Positions 60,993 through 64,000 of a DNA stretch of 64,000 bases are shown one piece after another (the stretch's first letter is position 1; each line of letters opens with the position of its first letter). The position numbers and the translations under genes are program-made. Location: contig JAUSIK010000016.1 of NCBI GenBank assembly GCA_030648155.1, forward strand, positions 145,944 to 209,943. The letters run 5' to 3'. The stretch comes from Nanobdellota archaeon (GTDB taxonomy: Archaea; Nanobdellota; Nanobdellia; Pacearchaeales; GW2011-AR1). A model generated the notes under the pieces. It saw only the letters and a program-made list of their open reading frames with translations, was not told the origin of the DNA and made no database searches.

Positions 60993-62036
60993 ATGCAAGG
61001 GCAAGAGACAATTAATTTTAAAGTCTACAGGGCAGAGGCTGAAAAAAATAAGGATGGTTTGACAGTTAGATTATATTACCCAGATAAAAAGGAAGAAATA
61101 AATAGAAGACTTGATGAAAATTTATCTTGGGGGGTTAATGTATTTAAAAATTTGATCAAGGATAGGTATTCCGTAATTGCTGATTCTCAAAATCCTATAA
61201 AACCTGCAGCAGCAGGTTCTTTATACGTTTTTAATGATGGAAATATTTTAGTTCATCGAAGAGATTCAAGAGCTCCAACGCATCCAATGTACCATAGCGC
61301 TTGCGGAGGCTATCCTACTAGAGAAGAGTGCTCAAGGAATGAAAGAGGATTAATGGAAACTGCGTTAAGAGAAACTGCAGAAGAATGTCTCTTAGTCACA
61401 AGAGACTCTACTCCACGGCTTATAGTTCCTAAAGATTCTAAAAATTATACTATAGAAACTGCTAAAAAATTGGGATTAGGTTTAGAAACTATTGAACTAA
61501 ATGTTGAAACTCTGGACGCTCCAGACACACTAGAGGTATATCAAGAAGACGGCACTCTTATTTATAGCTCTAGAGCATTTTTAGATTTATTATGGGAATC
61601 TTCAACTTCTTTAACTGCACTACAACTAAGAAAATTGCCTTTGAGTGTGGAAGATGTTTTACCTATTGATGGTGAGGGTATGATGAAAGATGGAAAATTC
61701 ATTCATTTTAACAGAGAGTCTTATTTTTTAAGCCCTCATGAAATTACTTATAAAAAATTTGGAGAAGTTTTAGATAATCCACGCGTGTTTCAAACAAGAA
61801 TAATAAATGGAATGCCTGAAATCTATAATCCCCAATATTCTAGCCCATATTTAGGACCTGAAAATTTAAAAGTTATTCATCCGCATGTATGGGCGCCAGA
61901 AGATATGCTTGTTACATGCTTAGATGGACTAGGAATTTCAGGGTATAAAGGCAAGAAATTAGAAATTGAAATGATTAAAACAATGAATAAACTTAATAAG
62001 AAAAATTTAATCCCTGAAATAAATTTGGAAAGTTGA
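60993..62036 (+). CDS. Large Nudix-domain protein
   Basis: The start ATG 60993 is 25 bases after CTTAAAAA; an ATG five codons earlier (60978) is closer than usual to that box. The 347-residue protein has one Nudix domain (55-140) with HRRDSRAPTHPMYHSACGG, an insertion, and METALRETAEECLL, so the R-E-x-x-E-E core is intact. The remaining 200 residues (HVWAPEDMLVTCLDG near the end) are unrecognised. The domain hydrolyses nucleoside diphosphates linked to another group. The substrate is unknown. Confidence 0.78.
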   Translation: MQGQETINFKVYRAEAEKNKDGLTVRLYYPDKKEEINRRLDENLSWGVNVFKNLIKDRYSVIADSQNPIKPAAAGSLYVFNDGNILVHRRDSRAPTHPMYHSACGGYPTREECSRNERGLMETALRETAEECLLVTRDSTPRLIVPKDSKNYTIETAKKLGLGLETIELNVETLDAPDTLEVYQEDGTLIYSSRAFLDLLWESSTSLTALQLRKLPLSVEDVLPIDGEGMMKDGKFIHFNRESYFLSPHEITYKKFGEVLDNPRVFQTRIINGMPEIYNPQYSSPYLGPENLKVIHPHVWAPEDMLVTCLDGLGISGYKGKKLEIEMIKTMNKLNKKNLIPEINLES

Positions 62037-62040
62037 TTTT

Positions 62041-62943
62041 TTATTTATTCTCAAGATTTAAGAATTTTGGATTTGCTTTATAGTAGCTATTAATTTCAGG
62101 ACCGAGGTAGCTTGACAGAGTTCTATGGAGATCTGGATTGGCAGCTAATATAGTAGGATCTCCCCGGTATAATTTACTAAACTTCCATTCATTTCCATTT
62201 AGGTGAGTTACTATTCCTCCTGCTTCTCTAATAATTGGAACTTGAGCCACCATATCGTAAGGTTCCAGTGCTCCCCCTAGATATCCATCAATTCTTCCGA
62301 CTCCAGGAAGCCTAAAATCTGGTGTGCCACTAGCTACTTGGCATAATGGGACTGAAGCACAGCCTGTACCATATAACATTGCTACTCCTCCGCCATCGCT
62401 TTCTAATTTTGATCTTAATTCAGCAAACGATCCTCTATTCCACCATCCTGGAATAACTTTCCCACCGTCAAATCCCATGAATGCTTTACTTAATTCTTTT
62501 TGCTGGGATACTTTGACTAGGAATCCATTGCAAAATGCCCCTCCGTCAATAAAAGCATGATATAATTCATCTCGTTCTGGCATATAAACAACTCCTAAAA
62601 CGGGCGTTCTATCTTCTACTAATCCAATTGCAACGCTCCAATTATTATTTTGATGCATAGTATAGGGGATTGTACCGTCTATAGGATCAAAAACCCATTT
62701 TCTTTTTCTACCTCTATCGATGTCCTCTGCTTCTTCTGAATAAATATCATCTTCTGGAAAATTGTTCATTATTTCTTTTCTTAATATTTTGTCGCTTTCT
62801 TTATCCATTTGAATTTTAAAATTTGTTTCTTTTGTTTCAGCTGTCCATATAGGCTTATTTTCATTGCCAAAATTCTGCATTAAAAATGCACCTGCTTTTT
62901 GCGCAGTATTTATAGCAAATTCTAATTCACATAAATAACTCAT
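62041..62943 (-). CDS. Inositol monophosphatase-family phosphatase
   Basis: The start at ATG 62943 gives the usual MSYLCELEFAINTAQKAG opening; an ATG at 62976 with another TATA-like stretch is possible. The 300-residue protein has the metal sites SEEAED, VFDPIDGTIPYTM and GGALEPYDMVAQVPIIREAGG, all intact as in inositol monophosphatase or histidinol-phosphatase of this family. It dephosphorylates small phosphate esters. It is the second such gene in the glycan region (see 51572). It is convergent with the Nudix gene, with four bases between them. Confidence 0.85.
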   Translation of the reverse strand: MSYLCELEFAINTAQKAGAFLMQNFGNENKPIWTAETKETNFKIQMDKESDKILRKEIMNNFPEDDIYSEEAEDIDRGRKRKWVFDPIDGTIPYTMHQNNNWSVAIGLVEDRTPVLGVVYMPERDELYHAFIDGGAFCNGFLVKVSQQKELSKAFMGFDGGKVIPGWWNRGSFAELRSKLESDGGGVAMLYGTGCASVPLCQVASGTPDFRLPGVGRIDGYLGGALEPYDMVAQVPIIREAGGIVTHLNGNEWKFSKLYRGDPTILAANPDLHRTLSSYLGPEINSYYKANPKFLNLENK

Positions 62944-63040
62944 AAGATAGAAGATATTATTATGGCTTTTAATCATTTATATACTTATAAATATATTTTG
63001 AAATGCAAATGTTTAAATTTTAAATTGTATAACTGAAATA

Positions 63041-63796
63041 ATGAAAAAGAGTGCTAGTGGTAAAATTGTAATAGCAACTACAACTTTTTATAATTTTAAT
63101 AATAAGTCGGATAGAATTAGGGCAAAAATTGCTGAAAGAACTTTTAGAAAAGCACAAAAGGAAGGGTATTTAGTAATTTGTGTTGATGGCGGTTCGCCTT
63201 TAAAGTTTATAGAAAAAATTAGAAAACTAGGCGTTAAAGTTTATCCACAAAAAATTAAAGGAATGGGAAATTCACGAAGACAGGTTTTTAGCGAAGCTTA
63301 TAAAAGTGGAAAAGAAATTATTATTTGGACTGAACCAGAAAAAGAAAGTTTCATCAAAGAGATTAAAAAAGCTGTTGGGCCGATAATTAAGGAAAAAGCA
63401 GATATGGTTATTCCAAAAAGGAAATCACTAAAGAGCTATCCTGTTTCACAAATGCATATAGAAAGATTTGGAAATGCATTTTGGAAACAGCTTACAGGCA
63501 AGGATTTAGATATTTGGGCTGGAATGAGAATATTTAAGAGAGATATTGTAAAATATTTTTTAGACTATGTAGGGGAATACGGGGACACTTGGGAAATATT
63601 GGTTATACCTATAATGGATATTATTAAAGATAAGAATAGAATAGTTAGTTTAGAAATTAATTACCAGCACCCTAAAGAGCAGACTCATATAGAAGAAAAA
63701 GATATAGAGTTTTATAAAAAAAGATTGGATCAGTTAAATAATTTAATTCCAGCAGTTATTGATCATTGGAATAAACTAAAAAATAGGCATATCTAA
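63041..63796 (+). CDS. GT-A glycosyltransferase-like protein
   Basis: The 251-residue protein has a nucleotide-binding opening (KIVIATTTFYNFNNKSDRI, VICVDGGSP) and a MGNSRRQVFSEA helix. IIIWTEPEKESFI stands at the place of the D-x-D, then WAGMRIFKRDIVKYF and GDTWEIL. The pattern is close to mannosylglycerate-synthase-like or polyprenol glycosyltransferases in which the acidic motif is E-P-E-K. It has no membrane helix. TTTAAATTTTAA lies about 26 bases upstream. The donor and acceptor are unknown. Confidence 0.72.
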   Translation: MKKSASGKIVIATTTFYNFNNKSDRIRAKIAERTFRKAQKEGYLVICVDGGSPLKFIEKIRKLGVKVYPQKIKGMGNSRRQVFSEAYKSGKEIIIWTEPEKESFIKEIKKAVGPIIKEKADMVIPKRKSLKSYPVSQMHIERFGNAFWKQLTGKDLDIWAGMRIFKRDIVKYFLDYVGEYGDTWEILVIPIMDIIKDKNRIVSLEINYQHPKEQTHIEEKDIEFYKKRLDQLNNLIPAVIDHWNKLKNRHI

Positions 63797-63836
63797 CTTC
63801 CATAATACTTTTATAGGCCAATATAATGAATGTTTT

Positions 63837-64000
63837 GTGGAAAGAATATTGATTACAGGAGGATCAGGCCAAATTGGGAGCAGAGTTGTAGAAAGATTAA
63901 GTGAAATATTTTATTCAGGAGAAGAAATTCATTTACTAAAAAGAGAAAGAGAAATTAAAAGTGTTGATCCTCGTTATGCTGGCGAAGTCAAAATGGTGGA
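63837..64000 (+). CDS. NAD-dependent epimerase/dehydratase, N-terminal part
   Basis: The gene runs off the right edge. From GTG 63837 it reads VERILITGGSGQIGSRVVERL, the glycine-rich NAD loop of extended SDR sugar epimerases. The GTG start is supported by CTTTTATAG centred 25 bases upstream; the nearby ATG at 63826 is in another frame and soon stops. It continues the nucleotide-sugar theme of the region. The substrate cannot be told from 54 residues. Confidence 0.78.
   Translation, partial: MERILITGGSGQIGSRVVERLSEIFYSGEEIHLLKREREIKSVDPRYAGEVKMV

Noticed and set aside
1..64000. CRISPR array, rRNA operon, complete IS element or prophage
   Set aside because: No regularly spaced repeats, rRNA sequence, transposase, integrase or phage structural gene was seen on either strand.

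Overview
This is a low-GC, gene-dense archaeal window. Archaeal markers are Spt5 followed by ribosomal protein L11, eL43, RNA polymerase subunit P followed by prefoldin beta, prefoldin alpha, SepF, aRNase J, an RNase P Pop5 subunit, AglB, and a tRNA-Pro(UGG) with a canonical 37/38 intron. Short surface genes, 'KKAQ/KRGQ' pilin-like proteins and an archaeosortase of the type seen in Pacearchaeota suggest a DPANN archaeon (Pacearchaeota/Woesearchaeota-like); the phylum is inference. Most genes carry a TATA-like box about 25 bases before the start codon, so leaderless mRNAs appear to be the rule. A few genes, notably the S-layer gene, have Shine-Dalgarno leaders instead.

Layout. 1-9.4 kb: partial M50 protease, a frameshifted cytidylyltransferase, small unknown genes and regulators, spt5-rpl11, a methyltransferase, tRNA-Pro, an ABC exporter, eL43/YbaK/rpoP/prefoldin beta, and SepF. 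9.5-22 kb: cell surface region with pilin-like proteins, a CARDB-like surface protein next to an archaeosortase, a DedA protein, the S-layer protein with a structured mRNA leader, a divergent winged-helix regulator, and a four-gene overlapping pilin-like operon. A small gene at 12.8-13.2 kb is broken by a palindrome-rich segment; an intact paralogue lies at 23.6 kb. 22-27 kb: RNase P Pop5 with a membrane-anchored HtrA-like protease, then aRNase J with a tail-anchored partner and HemK2-like methyltransferase.

27-38.7 kb holds the most unusual locus: a GH3-family acyl-adenylating enzyme, an isoprenylcysteine-methyltransferase-like protein, two paralogous histidine-rich polytopic membrane proteins, three related four-helix membrane proteins, two B12-type radical SAM enzymes, an alpha/beta hydrolase and two acyltransferase-like proteins. 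The genes are all on one strand and many overlap by 1-4 bases. It looks like a transferred biosynthetic pathway for an unidentified membrane-associated or lipid-like product.

39-64 kb: prefoldin alpha and a SpoIIM-like protein lead into a protein N-glycosylation and surface glycan region. It contains AglB, an AglH-like GlcNAc-1-P transferase, a flippase, about ten glycosyltransferases, two inositol-monophosphatase-like enzymes, two Nudix proteins, epimerases, and a DegT-family enzyme whose PLP lysine is replaced by histidine (ColD/RfbH-like sugar 3-dehydratase). These enzymes plausibly build and transfer the glycan onto the S-layer and surface proteins encoded earlier. No CRISPR array, rRNA or complete transposon was seen.
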